A DNA stretch of 31,040 nucleotides from an uncultured Eubacteriales bacterium (GCA_949068525.1 CARTIQ010000011.1:1-31040), one strand, 5' to 3'. Counted from the first letter of the stretch, positions 8,374-18,149 are shown. Translations and numbers: made by a program. Notes: generated by a model from the sequence alone, not told the origin.

Positions 8374-8506
8374 CTTATTAGAGAGTGGCGGAGGGAACAG
8401 ACCCTACGAAGCCCGGCAACCTGCCTGTTGTGGTAAGGTGCTAAATTCTGCGGTAAAGGCCGAAAGATGAGACTAATTTTTTTGTCCGGTTTTGCCGGGC
8501 ATTTTT
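8374..8506 (+). ncRNA. SAM-I (S-box) riboswitch with terminator, controlling metK
   Basis: The S-box landmarks appear in order: GAGAGTGGCGGAGGGA, then CCCTACGAAGCCCGGCAACC, then AAGGTGCTAAATTC, and finally GATGAGA. The P1 closing helix is formed by CTTATT (8374-8379) and GATGAG (8466-8471). An expression-platform terminator follows: TGTCCGG (8483-8489) pairs with CCGGGCA (8495-8501), then TTTTT. In this family, SAM binding stabilises P1 and favours termination, so metK would be shut down when SAM is plentiful. Confidence 0.96.
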
Positions 8507-8545
8507 GCTTTTATGAAATTTTAAATAATTTAGGAGAGATTAATT

Positions 8546-9733
8546 ATGGCAAAACGTTTTTTTACTTCGGAGTCGGTAACGGAAGGGCATCCGGACAAGA
8601 TTTGCGACCAAATTTCGGATGCTGTCTTGGATGCGATATTGGAAAAAGATAAAAATGCACATGTGGCGTGCGAAGTCACAGCTACAACTGGAATGATTCA
8701 CGTTATGGGAGAAATCTCAACATCTTGCTATGTGGATATCGCCGCGATCACACGAGATGTGATAACATCAATTGGGTACGATAACATTTCCGCCGGGTTT
8801 AATGGCAAAACCTGTGCTGTGGTAACGTCGATTGATGCGCAGTCACCGGATATAGCCATGGGTGTGAATAAATCGCTGGAGTTGAAGGAAGATATCTGTA
8901 ATAACGATAAAAACGACCATATAGGCGCGGGAGACCAAGGGTTAATGTTTGGATATGCTTGCAATGAGACACCTGAACTTATGCCGCTGCCGATTTCACT
9001 AGCACACAAACTGGCCAAAAGGCTCGCGCTGGTTAGGAAGAATGGGGCGCTTTCGTATCTTCGGCCGGACGGCAAGACGCAAGTTACGGTTGAATATGAC
9101 GGAGACAAGCCCAATCGGGTGGATAGTGTTGTGGTTTCTGCCCAGCACAACGAGCTTGTTAAACTTGCGCAGATTAAGGACGACATAAAAGCCGAAGTTA
9201 TTTTTCCGGTTATTTCCGCGAATTTAATTGACGAGAACACAAAATTTTTCATCAATCCAACGGGCAGGTTTGTTATTGGTGGCCCGGTGGGAGACACAGG
9301 ATTGACCGGCAGAAAGGTGATCATAGATACTTATGGAGGGTACTCTCGGCATGGCGGCGGGGCTTTTTCTGGAAAAGATCCGACAAAAATGGACCGATCT
9401 GCAGCTTATGCGGCAAGACACATTGCTAAAAACATAGTTGCAGCGCAGGTAGCGGCAAAGTGTGAGGTGCAGATTGCATACGCGATAGGCGTTGCACGGC
9501 CTCTTTCTATTATGATTGACACATTTGGAACAGCTAAAGTCCCTGAAGAGCAAATCGAAAAAGCTGTGGAAGAGATTTTTGACCTTAGACCTGCGGCGAT
9601 TATAGAGAGTTTAAAACTCCGAGAGCCAATTTACAGACCTTTAGCGGCATATGGCCATATGGGCCGAGAAGATTTGAACGTCGCGTGGGAAAAATTAGAT
9701 AAGGTGGATGCCTTAAAAAGTATGCTGCTTTGA
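8546..9733 (+). CDS. metK: S-adenosylmethionine synthase MetK
   Basis: The 395-residue enzyme makes SAM from methionine and ATP. All signature segments are present: GHPDKICDQISDAVLDAIL with the ATP-binding His and Asp, GAGDQGLMFGYA, the glycine-rich loop GGYSRHGGGAFSGKDPTKMDRSAAY, and the C-terminal GHMGRE. The ATG follows a TAGGAGAG ribosome site. The upstream SAM-I riboswitch gives product feedback on expression. Length and residues are typical, and no defect is visible. Confidence 0.98.
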   Translation: MAKRFFTSESVTEGHPDKICDQISDAVLDAILEKDKNAHVACEVTATTGMIHVMGEISTSCYVDIAAITRDVITSIGYDNISAGFNGKTCAVVTSIDAQSPDIAMGVNKSLELKEDICNNDKNDHIGAGDQGLMFGYACNETPELMPLPISLAHKLAKRLALVRKNGALSYLRPDGKTQVTVEYDGDKPNRVDSVVVSAQHNELVKLAQIKDDIKAEVIFPVISANLIDENTKFFINPTGRFVIGGPVGDTGLTGRKVIIDTYGGYSRHGGGAFSGKDPTKMDRSAAYAARHIAKNIVAAQVAAKCEVQIAYAIGVARPLSIMIDTFGTAKVPEEQIEKAVEEIFDLRPAAIIESLKLREPIYRPLAAYGHMGREDLNVAWEKLDKVDALKSMLL

Positions 9734-9799
9734 ATTTTAATTGCTTTAAAATTAACCAAACGTCCGATTTTTACATATCTTGCCGTAGAGGTGATGTGT

Positions 9800-10162
9800 A
9801 TGTGCGAGGCTTTGCTTGGCCTGGCTGTGGCGTGCATGGCAGTATTTGGGGTAATAGAAGTTTTGAGAATTATATCGATGCCTTTCTTAAACCGGACGGG
9901 CTTAAGGGAAGACTTCATGTTACTTGTCCCGGTCCGCGGGCACGATGAAGCGATCGAAATGACTCTGAGGAGCTTGGTAGCGAATGCAATCTGGTTTGGA
10001 GGAGAGGAAAAGCCGCAGAGAGTAATCTGCTTGGACTTAGGGATGGATACAGAAACCCAAAAGATTTGCGAAATTTTTAGCGAAGAGTACGAATTTATCG
10101 AACTACATTCGGTGCAAACATTCAACGAAGCAATAGAACAAGCCGTAGTATTCACAAGATGA
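9800..10162 (+). CDS. Small membrane protein, function unknown
   Basis: The protein has about 120 residues, with one N-terminal transmembrane helix (ALLGLAVACMAVFGVIEVLRII). The soluble part starts FMLLVPVRGHDEAIEMTLRSL and continues RVICLDLGMDTETQKICEIF. This resembles the first beta-alpha-beta unit of a family-2 glycosyltransferase but lacks any catalytic region, so the resemblance may only mean a Rossmann-like fold. The start at ATG 9800 is favoured by AGAGGTGA (9787-9794) five bases upstream; ATG 9794 would overlap that site. It lies 66 bases after metK, probably on the same transcript, and ends in a terminator. Confidence 0.7.
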   Translation: MCEALLGLAVACMAVFGVIEVLRIISMPFLNRTGLREDFMLLVPVRGHDEAIEMTLRSLVANAIWFGGEEKPQRVICLDLGMDTETQKICEIFSEEYEFIELHSVQTFNEAIEQAVVFTR

Positions 10163-10185
10163 CCAGTTTTTTGGCCATCTTTTAA
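10156..10185 (+). terminator. Intrinsic terminator after the small membrane protein gene
   Basis: AAGATG (10156-10161) pairs with CATCTT (10176-10181), with one internal mismatch and an inner CC-GG pair, followed by T-rich sequence. It overlaps the stop codon of the gene before and the -35 of the next promoter. Confidence 0.6.
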
Positions 10186-10200
10186 ATTTTGTGATATAAT
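10171..10200 (+). promoter_or_regulatory. Promoter of addBA
   Basis: TTGGCC (10171-10176) and TATAAT (10195-10200) are 18 bases apart, about 70 bases before the addB ATG. Confidence 0.6.
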
Positions 10201-10274
10201 TTTGGTATGGAAAAGACCATTACGAGTGTGAGTAAAACAACCATGAATTATTTTAGAAGCTTAGGGGACGCGCG

Positions 10275-13200
10275 ATGTTGCAATTTATTTTTGGGCGAGC
10301 AGGATCTGGTAAAACGTTTAAAATACAACAAATCATAGCAGAATTAGTGCAGAGCGGTGCCGAAAAGCTGATGCTTATAGTGCCGGAGCAAAGCTCGTTC
10401 GAAACGGAAAAAGCTATGCTAATCTTTTTGGGTGAGCAAGCGGCTTCTAAAATACAGGTGTCCACATTTACAAGACTAATCGATGTTGTGTTGCGAAAGA
10501 CTGGTGGAGGCTTAGGCCAACGAATAAGCAAAGGGGACCGAAACTTGCTGATGAGCCTGGCGATTGATAACGTGGCTGGCAAATTGGCAATGTATAAGGG
10601 CCAGGCGGACAAGTTGGAGTTTGTAGAGATGATGGTTGCAGCATTGTCGGAATTTAAAATGTGCAACGTTGATTATAATTCTCTTTTGGAAGTTTCTAAA
10701 ACCTTGCAAGATCCGATTTTAAGGGCAAAAGTTCAGGACACTTCGCTTATATTAGAAGCTTATGAAAAGTTGTTGCAAACCAGTTACTTTGATCCATTGG
10801 ATGATCTTAGTAGATTGGCGCAAAGGTTGACTCAGTGCGATAGCGTTTTTGGCGGATACACTGTGATATTTGATGGATTTGAGGGCTTTACTCCTCAGCA
10901 GATGACTGTTATTGAAAAAATTTTGAAGCAAAGTAAAAATTGTTACATAAGCTTGTGTACCGAGGCATCTGGATTTTTGGACGATGCCTTTAACTTGTTT
11001 GCGCCGGTAAACCGCACTGCAAAGAAGATTTTGAATATTGCCAAAAGTAATAATTTGCAAGTGAATGAGCCAATTTGCTTAGAAAATTCGAGAAAATTTA
11101 AAAGCAAAGGTTTAAAAATGCTGGAGGCACAGACGTTTCGCGACAAGAAAGATCAACTTTTAGAAGAAATCGATGACGTTTTAATGTTTAACGGGAAGAC
11201 GAAGTATGAGGAGGCAGATTTTGTTTGCCGGACGATTAAGCGTTTGGTTTACGAATGTGGCTATAAATATGGAGATTTTGCAGTGGTTGCGCGAAACGAA
11301 GAAACATATCGAGGAATAATGGATGTTTTTTTTGAGAAGTATGAAATCCCATATTTTATGGACCGGAGGGACGAGATAGACGCAAAACCGCTTATGTTAA
11401 CTGTGATTTACGCTCTCGAGGCGGTAAACAGTAACTTTTCTTCGGATAGCATATTTAAACTTTTGAAGACCGGTTTAGTAAATGTTGCAGAAGATGATGT
11501 CTTTGAGTTAGAAAATTATTGCCTGTTTTGGCACATAACAGATGGGCGTTGGCTTTTGGACTTCACCGCAAATCCCGATGGCTACACTCAAATGACTGTG
11601 GATGAGGAGGAAAAGCTTGCAAAGCTAAATAGGTTACGTGCGAGCATAATAACTCCGCTCGCAAAGTTAAAGGAAGCAATATCCAATGCGACAGGAGACG
11701 CGATAACCGTGGCCTTGTATGAATTTTTAGAAGAAGTTAATACTATTGAGAAATTACAGATATTTTGTAAAAATTTGAGAGCATCTGGACTAAAAAAAAT
11801 CGCCGAAGAACAGCCGCGACTATGGGAAATTCTTGTCGAAATTTTTGACAAAATGTCAACTGTTTTAATGGGCAAAAAAATATCGCCCAAAAAGTATGCC
11901 AAGCTTTTACGGCTGGTTATAAATTCTAATGACATTGCTTTCATCCCTCATAGAATTGATGAAGTCGACTTTGGGTCTATAGATAGAATACGGTCCAGAG
12001 GGGTTAAGGTCGCGTTTTTGATTGGCGCAGTCGAGGGAGAATTCCCAAGGAGCCCAGCAATTAGCGGGATCTTTAACGACAAGCAACGAAAACAACTAAT
12101 TTCGATGGGGTTACCACTTTATGACTCTCTTGAAGGACTGTCGGTTGCCGAAAGGTTCTTGGCCTACAAGGCTATGGCATTGCCATCGGACAAGCTGTAC
12201 ATAACTTGCTCAAGCTCCACAAGCTTGGGTGGAGCAAAGTCGCCATCGGAGATAGTGCGAGAGACAAAATTTGTCTTGCCAAAGGTTAAATGCCTGGACT
12301 CATATTCGATAAGTCTAAGCGATGAAATTTGGGCTTATAAGCCCACTTTTGAAGTTTGTGCGCGACACTGGAGCAATGTTTCTCGCTTTTCTCAAACATT
12401 GAAGCAGTTTTTTGTTCAAGACAAATCCCATGGCTACGACGAAAAATTAAATTTGCTAGAAAAGGTTGCTTCAAATTTGCCGATTAAGTTAGCGTCCTCA
12501 AGAGTCCGAACCGACCTTTTTGGCCAAGACATCAAGCTTTCTGCGTCGCAGATAGAAAAATTTTATCTTTGTAAATTTGCCTATTTTTGTAAGTATGGCC
12601 TTTTGGCTAAAGAGCGTAAAGAAGCGCAGTTTAACGTTTTGCAGTACGGTAATATAGTCCATTTTATTTTTGAGAAAGTATTGAAAAAGTACACAGCCGA
12701 AGAGATTTTAAAATTTTCTAAAAAAGAATTATACGGCGTAATACAGAATATTTCAAAAATCTATGTAGAACGCGAGTTAGGCGGCTGGACAGAAAAAACA
12801 AATCGTTTTAGATATTTGTTTGACAGAGTTTCGCGGTCTGTGGTTGCACTTATTGCCCATATGGCAGAAGAGCTCTCTCAGAGCGCTTTTTTTCCTGTTG
12901 GGTTTGAGCTAAAACTTTCGCAAGAAACTGGCATAGAACCGCTAAAAATTAAATTGCCTAACGGACATAATGTTACTGTAGAAGGAAAAATAGATAGAGT
13001 CGACGTGATGCGCCAAGCGGAACAGTGCTTTGTAAGGGTAATAGACTACAAAACGGGGGCAAAGGATTTCCGGCTTGCCGACACACTACACGGGCTGAAT
13101 TTGCAGATGCTCATATACCTGGAAGCTGTGTGCCAGGCTACGGCAAAAAACCAGTGCTCGCTAAAACCTGCGGGAGCACTGTATTTACCGTCAGTTTCGC

Positions 13201-13640
13201 CTGTCTTGAATTTAGATCGCGATGAGAATTTGTCAAAGTTAGAGAGCGAAAAATCAAAAAAGCTGCGAATGAATGGTATAATATTAAATAGTCAGCAGGT
13301 AATTTTGGGTATGGAGCCTGACGGCAAGGGGAGGTATATTCCGGTTACAATGAAAAATGGTGAGGTGAAGGCCTGTGACTCTTTGGTTGACGTTGCCCAG
13401 ATGAATGCAATCATGCAGCACATTGATCGACTTATCATTTTTATGGCAGAGCAGCTACAAAATGGGAATATTGCAGCACAGCCCGCCAAAGGAGACTACG
13501 ATGCATGCGAATTTTGCGAGTATAAAGCTGTCTGCTCTCATTTTAAACAAGATACCGCTCGCAAATTCGAGAAAATTGACCGTGATGAGTTTTTTAAAAA
13601 GCTAGAATCGGAGCAGAACGAAGGTGAATGCAATGCCTGA
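10275..13640 (+). CDS. addB: ATP-dependent helicase/deoxyribonuclease subunit AddB
   Basis: The 1121-residue subunit belongs to the AddAB double-strand-break repair complex, which resects DNA ends for RecA. The N-terminal Walker A is FGRAGSGKTFK, typical of AddB. The C-terminal RecB-type nuclease domain has VEGKIDRVDV and RVIDYKTGAKDF. The four iron-sulfur cysteines have the expected spacing (Cys766, Cys1078, Cys1081, Cys1087). The length is usual for clostridial AddB. An AGGGGA site precedes the ATG. Its end overlaps the addA start by eight bases, suggesting translational coupling. Confidence 0.96.
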   Translation: MLQFIFGRAGSGKTFKIQQIIAELVQSGAEKLMLIVPEQSSFETEKAMLIFLGEQAASKIQVSTFTRLIDVVLRKTGGGLGQRISKGDRNLLMSLAIDNVAGKLAMYKGQADKLEFVEMMVAALSEFKMCNVDYNSLLEVSKTLQDPILRAKVQDTSLILEAYEKLLQTSYFDPLDDLSRLAQRLTQCDSVFGGYTVIFDGFEGFTPQQMTVIEKILKQSKNCYISLCTEASGFLDDAFNLFAPVNRTAKKILNIAKSNNLQVNEPICLENSRKFKSKGLKMLEAQTFRDKKDQLLEEIDDVLMFNGKTKYEEADFVCRTIKRLVYECGYKYGDFAVVARNEETYRGIMDVFFEKYEIPYFMDRRDEIDAKPLMLTVIYALEAVNSNFSSDSIFKLLKTGLVNVAEDDVFELENYCLFWHITDGRWLLDFTANPDGYTQMTVDEEEKLAKLNRLRASIITPLAKLKEAISNATGDAITVALYEFLEEVNTIEKLQIFCKNLRASGLKKIAEEQPRLWEILVEIFDKMSTVLMGKKISPKKYAKLLRLVINSNDIAFIPHRIDEVDFGSIDRIRSRGVKVAFLIGAVEGEFPRSPAISGIFNDKQRKQLISMGLPLYDSLEGLSVAERFLAYKAMALPSDKLYITCSSSTSLGGAKSPSEIVRETKFVLPKVKCLDSYSISLSDEIWAYKPTFEVCARHWSNVSRFSQTLKQFFVQDKSHGYDEKLNLLEKVASNLPIKLASSRVRTDLFGQDIKLSASQIEKFYLCKFAYFCKYGLLAKERKEAQFNVLQYGNIVHFIFEKVLKKYTAEEILKFSKKELYGVIQNISKIYVERELGGWTEKTNRFRYLFDRVSRSVVALIAHMAEELSQSAFFPVGFELKLSQETGIEPLKIKLPNGHNVTVEGKIDRVDVMRQAEQCFVRVIDYKTGAKDFRLADTLHGLNLQMLIYLEAVCQATAKNQCSLKPAGALYLPSVSPVLNLDRDENLSKLESEKSKKLRMNGIILNSQQVILGMEPDGKGRYIPVTMKNGEVKACDSLVDVAQMNAIMQHIDRLIIFMAEQLQNGNIAAQPAKGDYDACEFCEYKAVCSHFKQDTARKFEKIDRDEFFKKLESEQNEGECNA

Positions 13641-16600
13641 CCAAGTTTGGACAAAAGAGCAGCAAGCAGCCATAAGCGCCAAAGGGGGCGCGGTTTTGGT
13701 GTCTGCAGCGGCTGGATCGGGAAAAACTGCAGTTTTGGTTGAGCGAGTAATTCAAATTTTAACGGACGAGGCAAACCCTTGCGACGCAGACAAACTATTG
13801 GTTGTAACTTTTACAAAGGCCGCGGCTGCAGAAATGAAAGAACGGATCAACGAGAGAATATCGGAACTACTACTCATCCAGCCAGACAATAGAAATTTGC
13901 AACGACAAAAAATAATGCTCGCACACGCCCATATAAGCACAATCCACGGCTTTTGTAATGATCTTATAAAAGAAAATTTTTACGAGCTTGGCATATTGCC
14001 AGACTTTAGAATTGCCGACGAAAGCGAGATGTCCCTTTTAAAAAATGAGGCCATGCAGTTGGTGTTGGAGGAGTTTTATAAGAACGCATCGAAACAGTTT
14101 TTTAATCTGGTCGAGACATTTAGTGCCAGCAGAGATGATCAAAGGTTAATTAGCACAGTTTTGACACTGTACGACTTTATCCGCTCGCACCCGTTCCCCA
14201 AAAAGTGGTTTGAGGATAAGCTTTGTGCCTATAGAGAGTCACAGAGCGTGAGCAAAACGGTATTTGCACGAATTTTAATGGATTATGCTAAAATGGCGAT
14301 TGAGTATGGCTTGGAGTTGGCTAAGGATTCTTTGAGTGTGGCACAATGGGATGAAAAAATCTGGACAAGCTATGAAGAACCACTGCTTTGCGATAAAGCT
14401 CTGCTCAATGGCATAAAAAACGCAATAATTAACGAAAATTGGAATACCATCTCTGCAACACTGAAGGCTGCGGAATTTTGTGCGCTAAAGCGGTTAATGG
14501 GGTGCATTGATAACGCACTAAAGCTGAAAATTTTGCATAACAGGAAAAAGATAAAGGATATTATACGGGACTTGACGCGACTTTTTTATCAGGATGAAGA
14601 GCAGTGTTTGGCGGATTTGCGAGAGATTGAACCAATTATAAGCGAGCTTTTTGCCTTAGTAGAGGCTTTTGTCCAGCAAATCGATGATTTAAAAAGAGAG
14701 AAAAACATTGTAGATTTTGGCGATTTAGAGCATTTGACGCTAAAATTATTGGTGCGGCAGACAAATTGCGATTTTGAAAGGACCGAAATTGCTCGAAATC
14801 TTGCAGAACAGTTTGATTTTGTAATGGTGGATGAGTATCAGGACACCAATGAGGCGCAGGATTTAATCTTTCGGGCGGTTTCGAGAGAAGAGGAGAACCT
14901 GTTTGTGGTGGGCGACATAAAGCAGAGCATCTACGGGTTCCGTCAGGCTATGCCGAAGATTTTTTTGCGAAGAAAGCAAAACTGTCATCCGTTCAACGCA
15001 GAAAATGAGGAATATCCTGCGAAAATTATTCTGGATAAGAATTTTAGAAGTAGAGAGGGGATTCTGGCGGCAACTAATTTTATTTTTTTTCAGCTGATGT
15101 CCAGAATAGTAGGCGAAATCGAGTACGACAAAGAAGAAAAACTTGCATTGGGCGCGGTGTATGAAAAGAATTCTGCTTTGGGAGTGCCGTCCGATGAGGC
15201 AGATGTTGAGTTAAAGATAATAGATATGTCCTGGGTACCAAAAGAAGATATGAACGTTTGTGAAGCGCGAGAAATAGCCAAAACCATCGCAAAAATGATT
15301 GGCGAGGAGTGTAAAGTAAAGGACAAGGATGAGTATCGGCCAGTGACATATGGGGACTTTTGCATTTTGCTGAGAAGTGCAAATAAGCACGCAGCGAACT
15401 TTGTAGAGACGCTTAAGTTGTGTGGTATCCCAGCGTGGGCAGACACTTCCGGTAGCTTTTTTGAGGCCCCAGAGATTGCGACTATGCTCTCGCTGTTAAA
15501 AGTAATAGACAACCCTATTCAAGACATCCCACTAATCTCCGCACTTTTGAGCCCGATATTTGGCTTTACAGCAGACGATTTGAGCGAAGTTCGATTGGAA
15601 GAAAAAACTTTGCCGCTATATTTTGCCTTAAAAAGGCATTCGGAGCACGGAAATAAGCTTTGTAAAACATTTTTGGATGAGCTTAACAGTTACAGAAATT
15701 TAGCTTCTACCTGGCCATCGTATAAACTTATTCAACACATATACGACAAGACCGGCTATGCGTCGGTGGTTCAAGCGATGGAAGACGGTCAAGTGCGGCT
15801 TAATAACTTGCGGTTGCTGCTAGAGTATGCTAGAAGCTATGAAGCTTCGGGCTACAAGGGCTTAGCAGGGTTTATTCGTTTTATAGAGAAGTTGGAGCGG
15901 CAAAAGATTGAAATGCCAGCAGCAAGCGCAAATTCGGCCAATTCAAATGTTGTAAAGGTTATGAGCATACACCAGTCTAAGGGGCTTGAGTTCCCGATTT
16001 GTTTTTTGGCGAACTGTTCTAGAAAGTTTAACAAGGATTTTGGTGACATTTTGCTTAATCCGGATCTTGGGGTGGGAATCAAGTTGCTGGACCACCAGCA
16101 TTTGAGAAAATACACCACATTTCAGCGAGACGCCGTAAAGCTGGATATTGATAAAAAAAACATGTCAGAAGAACTCCGCGTGCTTTACGTTGCTATGACG
16201 AGGGCCAGAGAGAAGCTGATTATGCTGACTTCGCTAAAGAATCCAGAGGCAACACTATCCAAACTGAGTTTGCAGATTTTAAACGTATCACAAATCTTGC
16301 CATACGTGGTAGGGACGGCCAATAGCTTTTCAGATTGGCTGCTGCTATGCGCATTAAGACACCCGAGTGGGCAAAAACTTCGGGAGTTGGCGGGAATGAG
16401 CTCTGAGCTTGTGATAAAAGACGACACGGAGTGGAAAATTGAGATTCTGGCTCCGGAGGGCGATGAAAGCATAAAAACAGCAAATTTACCTATTCTGAAG
16501 CCTGAAGAATCGGTAATAGATGAGGATTTACTGAGCAAAATAAACCGTCGCTTAAACTATGTCTATGAGTATAAGGAGTTGGCTAAGATTTCGCCAAAAG

Positions 16601-17199
16601 TAACGGTCTCGGACTTAGTTTCGCAGAACAACAATCAAGCAGTTAACTTTGACTTTGACAAAAGGCCTGCGTTTTTATCGGGAGTGACCTTAACTCCGGC
16701 ACAAAAAGGCTCGGCGCTGCATGGATTTATGCAGTTTGCGGACTTTAAGCGTGCCCGTAAAAATCTTGAGCAAGAGATAAAATGTTTGCAAGAATGCGGT
16801 TTTATCACCAAGGAACAGGGGGAATCTTTAAACAGAGCACAGTTGGCGAAGTTTTTAAAGAGCACGTTGTGCAGCAGAATTTTAGCTTCGCCTAATGTTG
16901 TGAGGGAGTACCAGTTTACTGTTAATATTATCGCTTCAGATGTGGTACCGGGTATCGATGAAAAATTTGCAAGAGAAAAGGTAGTGTTGCAAGGGGCTAT
17001 AGACTGCGTTTTTGGAGAAGATGATGCACTAGTGGTGGTGGATTACAAAACGGACAAAGCTAATTCTGAAGAATTTTTTAAGAAACACTACGGAAAACAA
17101 TTAGAACTATACGCTAACGCAATGGAAAAATGCACAGGAAAAACTATAACCCAAAGGATTTTGTATTCATTTTACACAGGAACCGAATTTTTTTTATAA
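13633..17199 (+). CDS. addA: ATP-dependent helicase/nuclease subunit AddA
   Basis: The 1188-residue UvrD/Rep-type (SF1A) helicase has Walker A AAAGSGKTAVLV with Lys31. Motif Ia is VVTFTKAAAAEMKERI and motif II is VDEYQDT (Asp400-Glu401). Motif III is VGDIKQSIYGFRQA, motif V SIHQSKGLEFP and motif VI VLYVAMTRAREKL. The C-terminal nuclease has catalytic Asp1124 (GAIDCVF) and Asp1137-x-Lys1139 (VVVDYKTD). I place the start at ATG 13633, five bases after AAGGTGA. The GTG at 13624 would put the ribosome site inside the gene. With addB it forms the Gram-positive counterpart of RecBCD. Confidence 0.97.
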   Translation: MPDQVWTKEQQAAISAKGGAVLVSAAAGSGKTAVLVERVIQILTDEANPCDADKLLVVTFTKAAAAEMKERINERISELLLIQPDNRNLQRQKIMLAHAHISTIHGFCNDLIKENFYELGILPDFRIADESEMSLLKNEAMQLVLEEFYKNASKQFFNLVETFSASRDDQRLISTVLTLYDFIRSHPFPKKWFEDKLCAYRESQSVSKTVFARILMDYAKMAIEYGLELAKDSLSVAQWDEKIWTSYEEPLLCDKALLNGIKNAIINENWNTISATLKAAEFCALKRLMGCIDNALKLKILHNRKKIKDIIRDLTRLFYQDEEQCLADLREIEPIISELFALVEAFVQQIDDLKREKNIVDFGDLEHLTLKLLVRQTNCDFERTEIARNLAEQFDFVMVDEYQDTNEAQDLIFRAVSREEENLFVVGDIKQSIYGFRQAMPKIFLRRKQNCHPFNAENEEYPAKIILDKNFRSREGILAATNFIFFQLMSRIVGEIEYDKEEKLALGAVYEKNSALGVPSDEADVELKIIDMSWVPKEDMNVCEAREIAKTIAKMIGEECKVKDKDEYRPVTYGDFCILLRSANKHAANFVETLKLCGIPAWADTSGSFFEAPEIATMLSLLKVIDNPIQDIPLISALLSPIFGFTADDLSEVRLEEKTLPLYFALKRHSEHGNKLCKTFLDELNSYRNLASTWPSYKLIQHIYDKTGYASVVQAMEDGQVRLNNLRLLLEYARSYEASGYKGLAGFIRFIEKLERQKIEMPAASANSANSNVVKVMSIHQSKGLEFPICFLANCSRKFNKDFGDILLNPDLGVGIKLLDHQHLRKYTTFQRDAVKLDIDKKNMSEELRVLYVAMTRAREKLIMLTSLKNPEATLSKLSLQILNVSQILPYVVGTANSFSDWLLLCALRHPSGQKLRELAGMSSELVIKDDTEWKIEILAPEGDESIKTANLPILKPEESVIDEDLLSKINRRLNYVYEYKELAKISPKVTVSDLVSQNNNQAVNFDFDKRPAFLSGVTLTPAQKGSALHGFMQFADFKRARKNLEQEIKCLQECGFITKEQGESLNRAQLAKFLKSTLCSRILASPNVVREYQFTVNIIASDVVPGIDEKFAREKVVLQGAIDCVFGEDDALVVVDYKTDKANSEEFFKKHYGKQLELYANAMEKCTGKTITQRILYSFYTGTEFFL

Positions 17200-17207
17200 T
17201 TTTTATG

Positions 17208-17236
17208 TTGCAAATGCTTGTTTGTTGTGGTATCAT
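17208..17236 (+). promoter_or_regulatory. Promoter of secG
   Basis: TTGCAA (17208-17213) and TATCAT (17231-17236) are 17 bases apart and 38 bases before the secG ATG. Confidence 0.5.
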
Positions 17237-17274
17237 AATCTTACATTTCTAATGAATATTTTGGAGGTATATTT

Positions 17275-17520
17275 ATGGATGCAGTTCAAATGACTCTTGG
17301 AATAGTTTTGTTAATATTTTCTGTCGCAATTGTTCTCGTTGTTCTTTTGCAAGAAGGGCATCAACACAATGCAGGAGAAGCCGGTGCAATAAAGGAGACC
17401 TTTTATACCAGAAATAAATCGCGGTCTTTAGAGGTCTTTTTGGAGCGCTGGACAAAGTTTATAGCAGTAGGATTTTTCTTGCTGGTTATAGCGCTTAATG
17501 CAGTGCTGTTTTTTATGTGA
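17275..17520 (+). CDS. secG: Preprotein translocase subunit SecG
   Basis: The 81-residue protein has two transmembrane helices (residues about 5-26 and 59-80) joined by a glycine/charged loop, with the LVVLLQEG segment typical of SecG between the first helix and the loop. SecG joins SecYE to speed protein export. TTGGAGGTA precedes the ATG. The usual clostridial neighbours rnr and smpB do not follow. Instead there is a 374-base gap. Confidence 0.92.
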   Translation: MDAVQMTLGIVLLIFSVAIVLVVLLQEGHQHNAGEAGAIKETFYTRNKSRSLEVFLERWTKFIAVGFFLLVIALNAVLFFM

Positions 17521-17654
17521 TTTTAACTTCGTACTGGCCGGTTTAATTTAGTATTAAATTTAGTTTTAGTGAGAATAAAAGCTTCACCCTTTTTTCTTTT
17601 AAGAGACGAAGAAGTAAGATAAAGGGGATTGTTTTTACGAGAAATTTGTTGGGT

Positions 17655-17696
17655 CCCCTGTCACTGCTTTTTGCAAGTATGATAGGGGATTTATTT
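17655..17696 (+). terminator. Intrinsic terminator downstream of secG
   Basis: CCCCTGTCA (17655-17663) pairs with TGATAGGGG (17680-17688) with one G-T pair. An inner TGC/GCA pairing lies in the loop, and ATTTATTTTTATT follows. Confidence 0.75.
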
Positions 17697-17872
17697 TTAT
17701 TATAGAAATACGATGTCAACAAATATAGGGATAAGGATAAAAAAGATCTGTATTATTAAAAATGTAATTATATTACAATAAATATGGTTTATTTTTGAAT
17801 AAGCAATAGAATAAATGTCCAATATATATCATATGATTAATGTAAATCTAGAATTTGAAGTCAAGACGGTTG

Positions 17873-17894
17873 ATTTGAAAGGACGGTTTCAAAT
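17873..17894 (+). promoter_or_regulatory. Hairpin presenting the ribosome site of the DUF2508 gene
   Basis: ATTTGAAA (17873-17880) is perfectly complementary to TTTCAAAT (17887-17894). The six-base loop GGACGG is the core of the ribosome site, and the ATG follows at once at 17895. Confidence 0.55.
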
Positions 17895-18149
17895 ATGAAT
17901 GCTATAAAGGATATTTTTGCAAGCAGGAATAACCAGGAAGCTGTAATATTAAACGCGAAAAGAAGAAGATTTTTAAAGGAGTTAAGGGAAATTTGTGCGC
18001 AGATAAAATGTACCGATATGTGGTTTGAAATGGAAGACGATGAGGACTTAATCGATGCTAGTATTTATCAAAGAGAATCGCTAAATGCTCGGTATAGATA
18101 CCTTTTAAAAAAGGCTAAAGAAAACGATATTTCTACAATGAGCTATTGA
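17895..18149 (+). CDS. DUF2508 (YaaL-like) family protein
   Basis: The 84-residue, highly charged, helical protein has no membrane segment. Its composition and pattern (AKRRRFLKELREICAQIKCTDMWFEMEDDEDLIDASIYQRESLNARYRYLLKKAKE) match DUF2508, the YaaL family. In Bacillus yaaL lies between recR and bofA, and here too it directly precedes bofA, which supports the call. The function of the family is not established. Confidence 0.8.
   Translation: MNAIKDIFASRNNQEAVILNAKRRRFLKELREICAQIKCTDMWFEMEDDEDLIDASIYQRESLNARYRYLLKKAKENDISTMSY

Larger units (their letters stand above)
17521..17894. other. 374-base intergenic region with a terminator and an RBS hairpin
   Basis: It holds a terminator-like hairpin at 17655-17696 about 135 bases past the secG stop, AT-rich sequence with no clear coding frame, and an 8-bp hairpin abutting the next start codon (17873-17894). 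I see no tRNA, T-box or tmRNA signature. The 130 bases between the secG stop and the terminator could be a long 3' UTR or a small RNA, but I cannot tell which. Confidence 0.5.

Noticed and set aside
10207..10338. 43-codon frame (MEKTITSVSK...) overlapping the start of addB
   Set aside because: It has no ribosome site, its second half is just the addB start in another frame, and its residues do not look like a protein family.
17521..17654. tmRNA, 6S RNA or T-box downstream of secG
   Set aside because: No tRNA-like ends, no T-box TGGN core and no clear 6S fold could be seen; only a terminator is supported.
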